Part shown: piece by piece, positions 36,196 through 43,937 of the stretch
Position numbering within the stretch: the stretch's first letter is position 1
Layout of the letters: each line of letters begins with the position of its first letter
From: Sphingosinicella sp. BN140058
GTDB lineage: Bacteria; Pseudomonadota; Alphaproteobacteria; Sphingomonadales; Sphingomonadaceae
DNA: 64,000 nt
Direction: 5' to 3'
Assembly: GCF_004135585.1 (NCBI RefSeq)
Contig: NZ_CP035501.1
Coordinates: forward strand, 2,985,501 to 3,049,500
Translations under genes and position numbers: made by a program
The notes under the pieces: model-generated
What the model was told of the DNA's origin: nothing
The model's input: only the letters and a program-made list of their open reading frames with translations
The model's database searches: none

Positions 36196-37522
36196 GCCAC
36201 TCGTCTCCGCCGCGGCCGAGGTACCTGCCGCCAAGGCCCTGTCCTGCCCCTCCTGCGGCGGCACGCTCAACCTCAAGGCGGCGGGCTATACGGTCAGCGT
36301 CGCCTGCCTGTACTGCGGCAGCGTGCTGGACGTCGCGAATGAGGACGTTCGCCTCATCACCGAATATCACCGGCAGGCCGCCGAGCTCGAAATCCCGCTC
36401 GGCACGCGCGGCCGGCTGAAGGGGGTGGAGTGGGAGGCGATCGGCTACGTCGAGCGATCGGAAGGCGGCACCTATCCCTGGTCCGAATATCTGCTGTTCA
36501 ATCCCTATCACGGCTATCGCTGGTTGATCACCAACGGCCGCGGGTGGAGCTTCGGCGAGATGCTGACCCGGACTCCCGAAGCGGAACATGGAGCATTGTG
36601 GCTCGGGCGTGAGGACTACCAACCCTTCTTCAAGGAAGGGCGGGCGCAGGTCGATTACGTCCTCGGCGAATTCTACTGGCGGGTTCGGGTCGGCGAGGAG
36701 GTGCGAACCGACGACTGGGTCCGCCCCGGCTTCATGCTCTCGCGTGAGCAGAATGGGCAGGAAGTGAGCTGGACCCGTTCGGAGCTCCTCGCGCCGCGGG
36801 AGATACGGGACGCGTTCGGGGTCCGTGCACCGCGCAATCCGTGGCCGCCGCTGCCGCACCAGCCTTCCCCTTATGTCGGCGACATGAAGAAGCTGGTCTG
36901 GATCGGCGTGGGCGCGGCGCTGTTCGTCAGCCTGCTGCTGATCCTGATGGGGACCGGGCCGGTGCTATTCCGGGGAACGCTTCCCTATGCGCTGGACGGT
37001 ACCAGCCGGACGGCCACGCTGGGCCCGGTGACGGTCACCAGGCCGCACCAGCTGATCGCGATCGATGCCGAAGCGCCCGGGTTGGAAAATGCCTGGGTCG
37101 ATCTCGATTACGCGCTCGTCGATCGCAAGACCCAGGCCTCCTACGAAGCCTACGGCCTGGCGGAGCGCTATTCCGGACGGGATTCGGACGGCGACTGGAC
37201 GGAGGGCAGCCGAAGCGCGACGGTGAAGCTCGCCGCCGTTCCGGCCGGCACCTACGATCTCGTTGTCGACTATTCCGGCCAGCAATGGAGCGGGGGTTCG
37301 ACGCCGAATTTCGGGATCGCCGCGCCTGCCGAGACCCTGCAGATCACCATCTCCTCCGGCGCCTTCTTCCCCGGCAATGCGCTGATCGCCCTGATCTTCT
37401 TGCTTCTGCCGCTGCTCTTCTTCGTCCACCGCCACGTCAAGTTCGAGCAGGCGCGGCAGGACGAGAGCGACGTTGGCCGCACCGGCGTGGCCAAACTCTT
37501 CACCAGTTCGGACGACGATTGA
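36185..37522 (+). CDS. DUF4178 domain protein with zinc ribbon and two membrane segments (second copy)
   Basis: A 445-residue protein. After a zinc ribbon (CPSCGGTL ... CLYCG, about residues 20-45) comes a DUF4178 domain (LGTRGRLKGVEWEAIGYVER, YLLFNPYHGYRWLI). A membrane segment near residues 236-258 (LVWIGVGAALFVSLLLILMG), a 135-residue probably periplasmic beta domain, and a second segment near 398-418 (LIALIFLLLPLLFFVHRHV) follow, ending in an acidic tail. It is thus a membrane-anchored relative of the preceding gene. The next gene's ATG shares one base with its TGA. Confidence 0.85.
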   Translation: MAPEPLVSAAAEVPAAKALSCPSCGGTLNLKAAGYTVSVACLYCGSVLDVANEDVRLITEYHRQAAELEIPLGTRGRLKGVEWEAIGYVERSEGGTYPWSEYLLFNPYHGYRWLITNGRGWSFGEMLTRTPEAEHGALWLGREDYQPFFKEGRAQVDYVLGEFYWRVRVGEEVRTDDWVRPGFMLSREQNGQEVSWTRSELLAPREIRDAFGVRAPRNPWPPLPHQPSPYVGDMKKLVWIGVGAALFVSLLLILMGTGPVLFRGTLPYALDGTSRTATLGPVTVTRPHQLIAIDAEAPGLENAWVDLDYALVDRKTQASYEAYGLAERYSGRDSDGDWTEGSRSATVKLAAVPAGTYDLVVDYSGQQWSGGSTPNFGIAAPAETLQITISSGAFFPGNALIALIFLLLPLLFFVHRHVKFEQARQDESDVGRTGVAKLFTSSDDD

Positions 37523-37668
37523 TGAGCAGCCGCCTGTTTCTCTACGGCCTGTGGTGCCTCGCCATTACCGGCATCTTCGTCGCTTCGGGCTTCTATGCCT
37601 GGTCCCCCTTCGCCGATGGCGGCCGGGTCGGGCCCCGCGCCGGAATGTACGGCCCAACCCACAAATAG
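37522..37668 (+). CDS. Small single-TM protein in the DUF350 cluster
   Basis: A 48-residue protein (MSSRLFLYGLWCLAITGIF...) with one membrane segment at residues 5-24 and a short polar tail GRVGPRAGMYGPTHK. Start and stop are set by TGATG coupling with the upstream gene and by nine bases to the DUF350 gene. No family is recognised. Its position and coupling argue that it is a real component of the cluster. Confidence 0.7.
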   Translation: MSSRLFLYGLWCLAITGIFVASGFYAWSPFADGGRVGPRAGMYGPTHK

Positions 37669-37677
37669 GAGACGAAC

Positions 37678-37890
37678 ATGGTCACCTCCCTGCCGGTGCT
37701 GCTCAACACTCTGCTCTACGCCGGGATCGGCATCGTCGTTTTCGTCGTCGGCTTCATCATCCTCGATCTGCTCACGCCCGGAAAATTGTGGGAGCAGATC
37801 AACGAGAAGCAGAACAACGCGGTGGCGATCTTCGCCGGCCTGGTCGCGCTCGGCCTCGCGATCATCGTCGCCGCCGCAATCCATGGCTGA
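37678..37890 (+). CDS. DUF350 (YjfL-like) membrane protein, short form
   Basis: A 70-residue protein with two membrane helices: LLNTLLYAGIGIVVFVVGFI (about 8-27), a polar connection LTPGKLWEQINEKQNNAVA, and IFAGLVALGLAIIVAAAI (about 51-68). The NEKQNNAVAIFAGLVALGLAIIVA signature (two overlapping halves) is that of DUF350; larger members carry two copies of this unit. Known gene neighbourhoods link DUF350/YjfL with polyamine-conjugating enzymes. The spermidine synthase gene overlaps its end. Confidence 0.88.
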   Translation: MVTSLPVLLNTLLYAGIGIVVFVVGFIILDLLTPGKLWEQINEKQNNAVAIFAGLVALGLAIIVAAAIHG

Positions 37891-39415
37891 TGCCGGCCGG
37901 CCGAGAAGCGCCCACGGCGTCTCGGCCCCGGCCGTGGCGCTGCTCGCCTCTGCCTTCGTCGTCGCGACCTGCGGCCTCATCTACGAACTGCTGGCGAGTA
38001 CGCTTGCCTCCTATCTGCTCGGCGACAGCGTTACCCAATTTTCGACGGTCATCGGATCCTATCTGTTCGCGATGGGGATCGGCAGCTGGTGCTCGCGCTA
38101 CGTTCGCCGCAACGAGCTGCGCCTCTTCGTCCGAGTCGAACTGCTGATCGCGCTGCTCGGCGGCTGCTCGGCCGCCGCCTTGTTCCTGCTCTTCCCGATG
38201 ATCGATCATTTCCGGGTCGCGCTCTACGCTCTGGTGCTGGCGATCGGCTTCTTCGTCGGCCTCGAAATCCCACTGCTGATGCGGATCCTGCGGGATGTGG
38301 ATTTCCGCGAAGTGGTGTCGAGCGTCCTGACCTTCGACTATGTCGGCGCGCTCGCCGCCTCGCTGCTGTTTCCGCTGATCCTGATGCCCTATCTCGGGAT
38401 GGTCAGGACGGGCTTCCTGTTCGGCATCGCCAACGCGGCGGTCGCGCTCGCCCTGCTGTTCGTGATGCGCGAGGCCGGCCGTTTCAAGCTCGAGAAGCTG
38501 GCGGCAGTCATTGTCCTTATCGTGCTCGGCGCCGGTTTCGTCGCCTCCGACCGTCTCCAGCGCTGGGCCGAGGTGGCGAGCTACCAGGAGCCGGTCGTCT
38601 ACGCGGTGTCGAGCCGCTTCCAGCGGATCGTGCTCACCCGTCGCGGCGACGATCTCAGGCTCTACCTCAACGGCAACCTCCAATTCTCCTCGCGCGACGA
38701 ATATCGCTATCACGAAGCGCTGGTGCAGCCGGCGCTCGCCCGGGTCGCCAGGCCACGCCGCGTGCTCATTCTCGGCGGCGGCGACGGCCTCGCCGCGCGC
38801 GAGGTCCTTCGCCATCCGGAGGTGCGCAGCCTTACCCTGGTCGATCTCGATCCCGATATGACCAGATTGTTCTCGCGCACCGCGATGCTGACGGCGCTCA
38901 ACCGCGGATCGCTGACCGATCCGCGCATGCGCGTGATCAATGCCGACGGCTTTCGCTGGGCACGCGAAGCGCGGGCGCAATGGGACGCGGTAATCGTCGA
39001 CTTTCCCGATCCGGTCGATTTCTCGGTCGGCAAGCTCTACACCGAAAGCTTCTATCGCGAACTCAAGCGCCTGATCGCGCCCGGCGGCATCGCCGTCGTC
39101 CAAAGCACTTCGCCGCTGGTGGCGCCGAAGGCGTTCTGGACGGTGGCGACGACCCTGGAAGCGACCGGGCTGCAGACCCGGCCCTATCACGTCTACGTGC
39201 CGAGCTTCGGCGAATGGGGTTTCATCCTCGCGGCGAACGGACCGATCGCGCCTACCGCGCATGTGCTCCCCGGACGCTTTCTCGATCAGCCTACTTCCGA
39301 GCGCCTGTTCGATTTCCCGCCCGACATGGCGCGGCGGCCGGCGCCGGTGAACCGGCTCGACAACCAGGCGCTCGTTCGGCTCTTCGAGGAGGAGTGGAGC
39401 CGCTATGAAGCTTAG
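37883..39415 (+). CDS. Membrane-embedded polyamine aminopropyltransferase (spermidine synthase type)
   Basis: A 510-residue protein. Residues 15-230 hold about seven membrane helices, including a CGLIYELLASTLASYLLGDS start as in the integral-membrane spermidine synthase group. The C-terminal catalytic domain (about 250-460) has DEYRYHEALVQP, the decarboxylated-AdoMet-binding VLILGGGDGLAAREVL, VDLDPDM, and VDFPDPVDF, with the catalytic and polyamine-contacting acidic residues in place. It transfers an aminopropyl group to an amine acceptor; fusion to a membrane domain suggests a lipid-, envelope- or transport-linked acceptor. It overlaps both the DUF350 gene upstream and the FAD oxidoreductase downstream. 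Confidence 0.9.
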   Translation: MADAGRPRSAHGVSAPAVALLASAFVVATCGLIYELLASTLASYLLGDSVTQFSTVIGSYLFAMGIGSWCSRYVRRNELRLFVRVELLIALLGGCSAAALFLLFPMIDHFRVALYALVLAIGFFVGLEIPLLMRILRDVDFREVVSSVLTFDYVGALAASLLFPLILMPYLGMVRTGFLFGIANAAVALALLFVMREAGRFKLEKLAAVIVLIVLGAGFVASDRLQRWAEVASYQEPVVYAVSSRFQRIVLTRRGDDLRLYLNGNLQFSSRDEYRYHEALVQPALARVARPRRVLILGGGDGLAAREVLRHPEVRSLTLVDLDPDMTRLFSRTAMLTALNRGSLTDPRMRVINADGFRWAREARAQWDAVIVDFPDPVDFSVGKLYTESFYRELKRLIAPGGIAVVQSTSPLVAPKAFWTVATTLEATGLQTRPYHVYVPSFGEWGFILAANGPIAPTAHVLPGRFLDQPTSERLFDFPPDMARRPAPVNRLDNQALVRLFEEEWSRYEA

Positions 39416-41015
39416 CCGGCGGGCGCTGATCGGCGGCGCCGCCGGCGCGGCGGCGATTGCCGGGGCGGGGTGGGCCGCGCTGCGGCGGCGCGCCACGCCG
39501 GGAACGCTGGCGGGCGCCGATCTCGCGCGCGGGCACCGGCTCGCCAAGGGGTCGTTTCCGCCGCCGAGCCGGTCGGAACAGGCCGGGACGGTGATCGCCG
39601 GCGGCGGCATTGCAGGCCTTTCGGCGGGATGGAGCCTGGCGGAAGCCGGCTATGACGATTTCCTCCTGCTGGAACTGGAAGACGAAACCGGCGGCAATGC
39701 GCGGGCGGGCCGGAACGCGGTGTCCGCCTATCCGCTCGGTGCGCATTATCTCCCGGTCGCCAATCAGGATGCGCGGGCGCTGCGCCATCTGCTCGGCCGG
39801 CTCGGGATGATCGTCGGCGAGAAAGACGGCCTGCCGGTCTACGATCCGTACCAGATCTGCGCCGACCTCGAGGAGCGCCTGCTCCATCAGGGGCGCTGGC
39901 ACGAAGGGTTGATCCCGCGCACCGGCATCGGACAGCAGGATCGCGCCGACCTGGCCGCGTTCGACGCGGCCGTGGCGGGCTTCTCCGCGCAAAGAGGCCG
40001 CGACGGCCGGGCTGCCTTCACCATCCCTGCCGCCTACAGCTCGCGCGATCCCGACCTGCTCGCGCTCGACACGATCTCATTTCGCGATTGGCTGGACGGC
40101 CGCAATCTGCACTCGCCCGTTCTGCGCGCACATCTGCGTTATGCCATGCGCGACGATTACGGATGCGAACTCGATCACGTCTCCGCCTGGGCCGGCATCC
40201 ATTATTTCGCCGGACGCCGAGGCTGGGCGGCCGATGGGGCCGGGGACAAGGTGCTGACCTGGCCCGAGGGCAATGCGCATCTGGCCCGCGCCATGGCGAA
40301 CCGCTTCTCCGGCCGAGTCCGGCCGGGCCGGATCGTCCACGGCGTCCAGCGAGACGCGGGGCGGGTCCTCGTCGACAGCTTCGATGTGGCACGTGGGGAG
40401 ACGATCCGGACCGATGCGCAGGCGCTGATACTGGCGATGCCGCATTTCGTCGCTGCGCGCGTGGCACCGGCAGAAGTGCGTCCGGATCCGGCGTTCAGCT
40501 ATGCGCCCTGGCTGGTCGCGAACGTCACCGTCGATCGCCTGCCCGCGGGAAAGGGCGCGCCGCTCGCTTGGGACAACGTCTCTGCAACCAGCGAATCGCT
40601 CGGCTATGTGGTGGCCACCCACCAGGGGCCGGATGCCCGCACCGCCGGCTCGGTGCTGACCTGGTACATGCCGCTGTCGACGCTGCCGCCGGCGCAGGGA
40701 CGGCGCCAATTGCTCGAGCGACCGGTCGCGGAATGGCAGCGTATCGTGGAGGACGATCTCCTGCTGATGAACCCGGAACTGGAAGGCGCGATCAGATCGA
40801 TCGACATCTGGCGCTGGGGCCATGCGATGGTGCGGCCGGTGCCCGGCTTCATCTGGGGATCGGCGCCGCGCGCGTTGCAGACCCGCCCGCCGGTCTTCCT
40901 CGCCCACTCCGATCTCAGCGGCCTCTCCCTGTTCGAAGAGGCGCATTATCACGGCACGCGCGCCGCCGAAGCCGCGATGCGCCACCTCGGCCATCGGTTC
41001 GAAAGCCTGTTATGA
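39405..41015 (+). CDS. Tat-exported FAD-dependent oxidoreductase (amine-oxidase-like)
   Basis: A 536-residue flavoprotein with a twin-arginine signal (MKLSRRALIGG, Arg5-Arg6, then Ala/Gly-rich hydrophobic stretch), so it is probably periplasmic. The dinucleotide-binding motif VIAGGGIAGLSAGWSLAEAG is near residue 63, with the downstream ELEDETGGNARAG typical of the flavin amine oxidase/protoporphyrinogen oxidase clan. A C-terminal GLSLFEEAHYHGTRAAEA block closes the FAD site. In a cluster with a spermidine synthase and AdoMet decarboxylase, a polyamine or polyamine-conjugate substrate is plausible but inferred. Its start overlaps the upstream gene by 11 bases, and its stop overlaps the next start (ATGA). 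Confidence 0.82.
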   Translation: MKLSRRALIGGAAGAAAIAGAGWAALRRRATPGTLAGADLARGHRLAKGSFPPPSRSEQAGTVIAGGGIAGLSAGWSLAEAGYDDFLLLELEDETGGNARAGRNAVSAYPLGAHYLPVANQDARALRHLLGRLGMIVGEKDGLPVYDPYQICADLEERLLHQGRWHEGLIPRTGIGQQDRADLAAFDAAVAGFSAQRGRDGRAAFTIPAAYSSRDPDLLALDTISFRDWLDGRNLHSPVLRAHLRYAMRDDYGCELDHVSAWAGIHYFAGRRGWAADGAGDKVLTWPEGNAHLARAMANRFSGRVRPGRIVHGVQRDAGRVLVDSFDVARGETIRTDAQALILAMPHFVAARVAPAEVRPDPAFSYAPWLVANVTVDRLPAGKGAPLAWDNVSATSESLGYVVATHQGPDARTAGSVLTWYMPLSTLPPAQGRRQLLERPVAEWQRIVEDDLLLMNPELEGAIRSIDIWRWGHAMVRPVPGFIWGSAPRALQTRPPVFLAHSDLSGLSLFEEAHYHGTRAAEAAMRHLGHRFESLL

Positions 41016-41413
41016 CGATCGCATCCGCCGAGCCCTATCAGGGCCGCCACCTCATCGCCGACCTTCACGGCTGCTCGGGCCTCGACGATCTTGCCCTGGT
41101 TCGCGCCGCTCTGGTGGGCGGCGCCGCCGCCGCGGGGGCACATCTGATCGAGGTGCTTCTGCACAGTTTCGGGCCGGGGCAGGGCATCACCGGCGTCGCC
41201 TTGCTCGCGGAATCGCACATCTCGATCCACAGCTGGCCGGAGCATGGCTACGCGGCGATCGACATCTTCATGTGCGGCCGCCGCAACGATCCCGCTGCGG
41301 CGCTTGGCGTGATTGCCGCCGCGCTCGGCGCGGCACGCGTCGCCACGCACGACATCGAACGGGGCTATTGCGCGGACATGGCCAGTCCCGTCCAGCCGCC
41401 GCCCATCGCCTGA
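41012..41413 (+). CDS. speD: S-adenosylmethionine decarboxylase proenzyme (SpeH/prokaryotic class 1B type)
   Basis: A 133-residue pyruvoyl enzyme that makes decarboxylated AdoMet, the aminopropyl donor for the aminopropyltransferase two genes upstream. The self-cleavage site is ESHISIHSWPEHG with the Glu67-Ser68 bond; Ser68 becomes the pyruvoyl group. His73 and the Cys in DIFMCG near residue 89 are the usual processing/proton residues. Length matches the short class 1B enzymes. Its ATG overlaps the stop of the FAD oxidoreductase, so this completes the cluster. Its 3' end overlaps the outer-membrane factor gene on the other strand by 49 bases. Confidence 0.93.
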   Translation: MTIASAEPYQGRHLIADLHGCSGLDDLALVRAALVGGAAAAGAHLIEVLLHSFGPGQGITGVALLAESHISIHSWPEHGYAAIDIFMCGRRNDPAAALGVIAAALGAARVATHDIERGYCADMASPVQPPPIA

Positions 41414-42747
41414 TAGAGCGCCACCAGGGCATTCAGCTGATCCGCCTCTATCTGAATGAGCGTGAGCTCGACGTTGAGCAAGGCGCGCTGCGCATCGAGT
41501 TGCTCGAGATAGGGTGAATAGCCGGCCTGGTACCGGTTGGTGGCGTGGCGCAGCGCTTCCGCGACCGCCCGGCGCTGGGCCTCCAGCCGAACACGCTGCT
41601 CGGCAAGACGGCGCACCGCGGCGAGATTGTCCTCCACCTCCCGGAACGCGACGAGGGCGGTGCGCCGGTAGGCGAACGCAGCCTGGTCGCGCCGGGCGGC
41701 GGCGGTGTCGACCTGCGCCTGGATTCGTCCGCCGTTGAAGATCGGCGCGAGGATGCTGCCGCCGAGCGACCAGAGTGAAATCGGATCGCCGAGCGCCGAG
41801 GAGAGCACGCCGCCCGCCGTTCCGGTGAGCCGGATCTGCGGCAGGAATTGCGCCCGTGCCGACGCCAGAGTCGCGTCCGAAGCGGCGAGCGTGAATTCGG
41901 CCTGGGCGATGTCGGGGCGGCGGCGGAGCAGATCGGCCGGAAGGCCGTCGGGGATCGGCGGCTGACGCAAGGCGGCAAGTGTCACCCCGCGCTCGATCGC
42001 GCGGGGCGACTCGCCGAGCAGCTGGCTCAGCGCATTCTCCTGCCGGCTGACCGCCAGCGCGACCTGCGGCACGATCTGCGCCGTCGCTTCATATTCCGCT
42101 TCGGCCTGCCGCAGCTCCAGCTCCGACGTGTAGCCGACTTCGGCGCGATTGCGAGCGATGCGGAGCGCCTCGGCCCGCGAGGCCAGGGTTTCGCGGACGA
42201 TGCCGAGCCGGGCGTCCAGTCCTCGCAAGGTGATGTAGCCGCTTGCGGTCGCCGCCGCGATGGAGAGGGTAACGGTCTCCCGTCCGGCTTCGGCCGCGGC
42301 CGTCCCTGCGCGCGCCGCCGCGACCTGCTGGTCGATCCGTCCGAACAGATCGAGCTCGTATGCGGCCTGGAAGAGCGGCTGCACCGACACGCTTTCTGTC
42401 GGCTGTCCCAAGGCGCTGACGCTGCGCCCGTAGGTGGTGCCGGCGCCGAGATCGAGGCTGGGGACGAGTTGCGAGCGCGCAAGCCGTTCCTGCGCGCGCG
42501 CCTCGCGGACCCGTGCCGCGGCGGTGCCGATATCGGGATTGTTGGCAAGCGCGCGCTCGATCAGCGCGGCCAGCACAGGATCGCCGAAAGCCTGCCACCA
42601 TTGTCGCTCGATCGGTGCGGTCGGACCGGCACTGGTCCGCCACGCCGCCGGAGCGTTGACCGCCGCCTCCGCAGGCACCGGTGCCGGGGAACGCCCGGCA
42701 CAGCCCGCCGCGAGCAGCACAAGCGTCAGAGCCGCAGGAAGCCTCAA
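41365..42747 (-). CDS. NodT-family outer-membrane efflux lipoprotein (TolC-like)
   Basis: A 460-residue outer-membrane factor. The lipobox LAAGC (Cys16) marks it as a lipoprotein. Two repeats of the OEP domain are seen, with PIERQWWQAFGDPVLAALIERAL and NPDIGTAAARVREARAQ in the first, and LRRRPDIAQAEFTL and YRRTALVAFREVEDNLAA in the second, all typical of the NodT/OprM type. It forms the outer-membrane channel of the tripartite pump whose other parts are the two upstream genes. Its start overlaps the membrane-fusion gene stop (ATGA). Confidence 0.93.
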   Translation of the reverse strand: MRLPAALTLVLLAAGCAGRSPAPVPAEAAVNAPAAWRTSAGPTAPIERQWWQAFGDPVLAALIERALANNPDIGTAAARVREARAQERLARSQLVPSLDLGAGTTYGRSVSALGQPTESVSVQPLFQAAYELDLFGRIDQQVAAARAGTAAAEAGRETVTLSIAAATASGYITLRGLDARLGIVRETLASRAEALRIARNRAEVGYTSELELRQAEAEYEATAQIVPQVALAVSRQENALSQLLGESPRAIERGVTLAALRQPPIPDGLPADLLRRRPDIAQAEFTLAASDATLASARAQFLPQIRLTGTAGGVLSSALGDPISLWSLGGSILAPIFNGGRIQAQVDTAAARRDQAAFAYRRTALVAFREVEDNLAAVRRLAEQRVRLEAQRRAVAEALRHATNRYQAGYSPYLEQLDAQRALLNVELTLIQIEADQLNALVALYQAMGGGWTGLAMSAQ

Positions 42748-43937
42748 CGCCGGACTCCTGCCGCGGGGGCAGCATCCGTGTCGATACGGGCTTCCACCGA
42801 CATGCCCGGACGCAGCCTTTGCGCGAGCGGCTGACCCGGATCGATCGCGATCCGCACTGCGATGCGCTGCGCCACCTTGACGAAATTGCCGCTCGCATTG
42901 TCCGGCCGGATCACCGAAAATTCGCTCCCTGCTGCCGGCGCGAGCTGCTGCACCCGGCCGGTCAGCTCGGCACCGCCGAGCGCGTCGACGCTGAACACTG
43001 CCCTCTGGCCTGGCGCAATCTTCGCGGTCTGCGCTTCCTTGAAGTTCGCGACCACCCAGACGTTGGTCGGAACCAGGAACACCAATTGGGTGCCGGCGGA
43101 AACATATTGGCCGAGCCGCACGCCGAGTTCGCTGACCTGGCCCGCTTGCGGCGCCCTGATGACGGTGTTGGCGAGATCGATCTCGGCAAGCCGCAGGGCG
43201 GCGCGGGCGTTCTCGACCGCCGCTTCCAGCCCGCCGCGTCCGACCTCCACCGTCCGCACCTGTTCCTGAGCGATGGTGCGCTGGGCCTGCGCCTGGCGAA
43301 CGCCGGCTTCGGCCTGCCGCAAAGTAGCGAGGGTTTGATCACGCTCGCGCAGCGAAACCGATCCCTGGGCGACGAGTTCGTTGACGCGGCGCATGTCGGC
43401 CTGCGCCCGCTGCAGTTGCGCCCGCGCATTGGCGATCGCCGCCTCCTGACCCGCGACCGAAGCCTGGCTCGACCGGGCGCTCTGCTGCGAATTGTTGAGA
43501 CTCGCAATCTGCGCATCCAGATTGGCCCGCGCCTGCTGAACCCGTTGCCGGTAGATACGATCGTCGATGCGGAGAAGGGGCTGGCCCGCCTCCACATGCT
43601 GGAAATCCTGGACCAGCATTTCGACGACATAGCCGTTGACCTGCGGCGCGATCACCGTCGTCTGACCGCGAACATAGGCGTTGTCGGTGGTTTGCACGGC
43701 ACCCGAAAACGGGCCGATCCCCCAGGCATAAAGCGCAAGAAGCGCGCCGCCGATCAACAGGGCGACGAACAAGGCGGTCATGGCGAGACCCGATCGGGGC
43801 GGTGCCCAGCCGCGAGCGCGCGTCTCCGGCGCCGCCGGGCTTTCGACCGGATCCTCCAGCCGCTCCTGGGTTGCGGGAGTCGGTGGGGGTGGACTTGCCG
43901 GGGCCGGAGACGGCGAGGCTGTTCTATCGTCTGTCAT
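42744..43937 (-). CDS. EmrA/HlyD-type membrane fusion protein
   Basis: A 397-residue periplasmic adaptor. A Pro-rich N-terminus (residues 8-45) precedes one membrane anchor (about 52-72). Then come TTDNAYVRGQTTVIAPQVNG, the lipoyl-type start of the HlyD_D23 domain typical of EmrA, a long coiled-coil hairpin (about 125-250) rich in Ala/Gln/Arg, and a beta-barrel with VRLGQYVSAGTQLVFLVP and SVDALGG. It links the DHA2 transporter and the NodT channel. The ATG overlaps the upstream transporter stop by four bases. Confidence 0.93.
   Translation of the reverse strand: MTDDRTASPSPAPASPPPPTPATQERLEDPVESPAAPETRARGWAPPRSGLAMTALFVALLIGGALLALYAWGIGPFSGAVQTTDNAYVRGQTTVIAPQVNGYVVEMLVQDFQHVEAGQPLLRIDDRIYRQRVQQARANLDAQIASLNNSQQSARSSQASVAGQEAAIANARAQLQRAQADMRRVNELVAQGSVSLRERDQTLATLRQAEAGVRQAQAQRTIAQEQVRTVEVGRGGLEAAVENARAALRLAEIDLANTVIRAPQAGQVSELGVRLGQYVSAGTQLVFLVPTNVWVVANFKEAQTAKIAPGQRAVFSVDALGGAELTGRVQQLAPAAGSEFSVIRPDNASGNFVKVAQRIAVRIAIDPGQPLAQRLRPGMSVEARIDTDAAPAAGVRR

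Noticed and set aside
34102-36276. Long minus-strand frame opposite the SPFH and DUF4178 genes
   Set aside because: Only its 3' end codes for a protein (the YciI gene); the rest is a shadow of the plus-strand genes.
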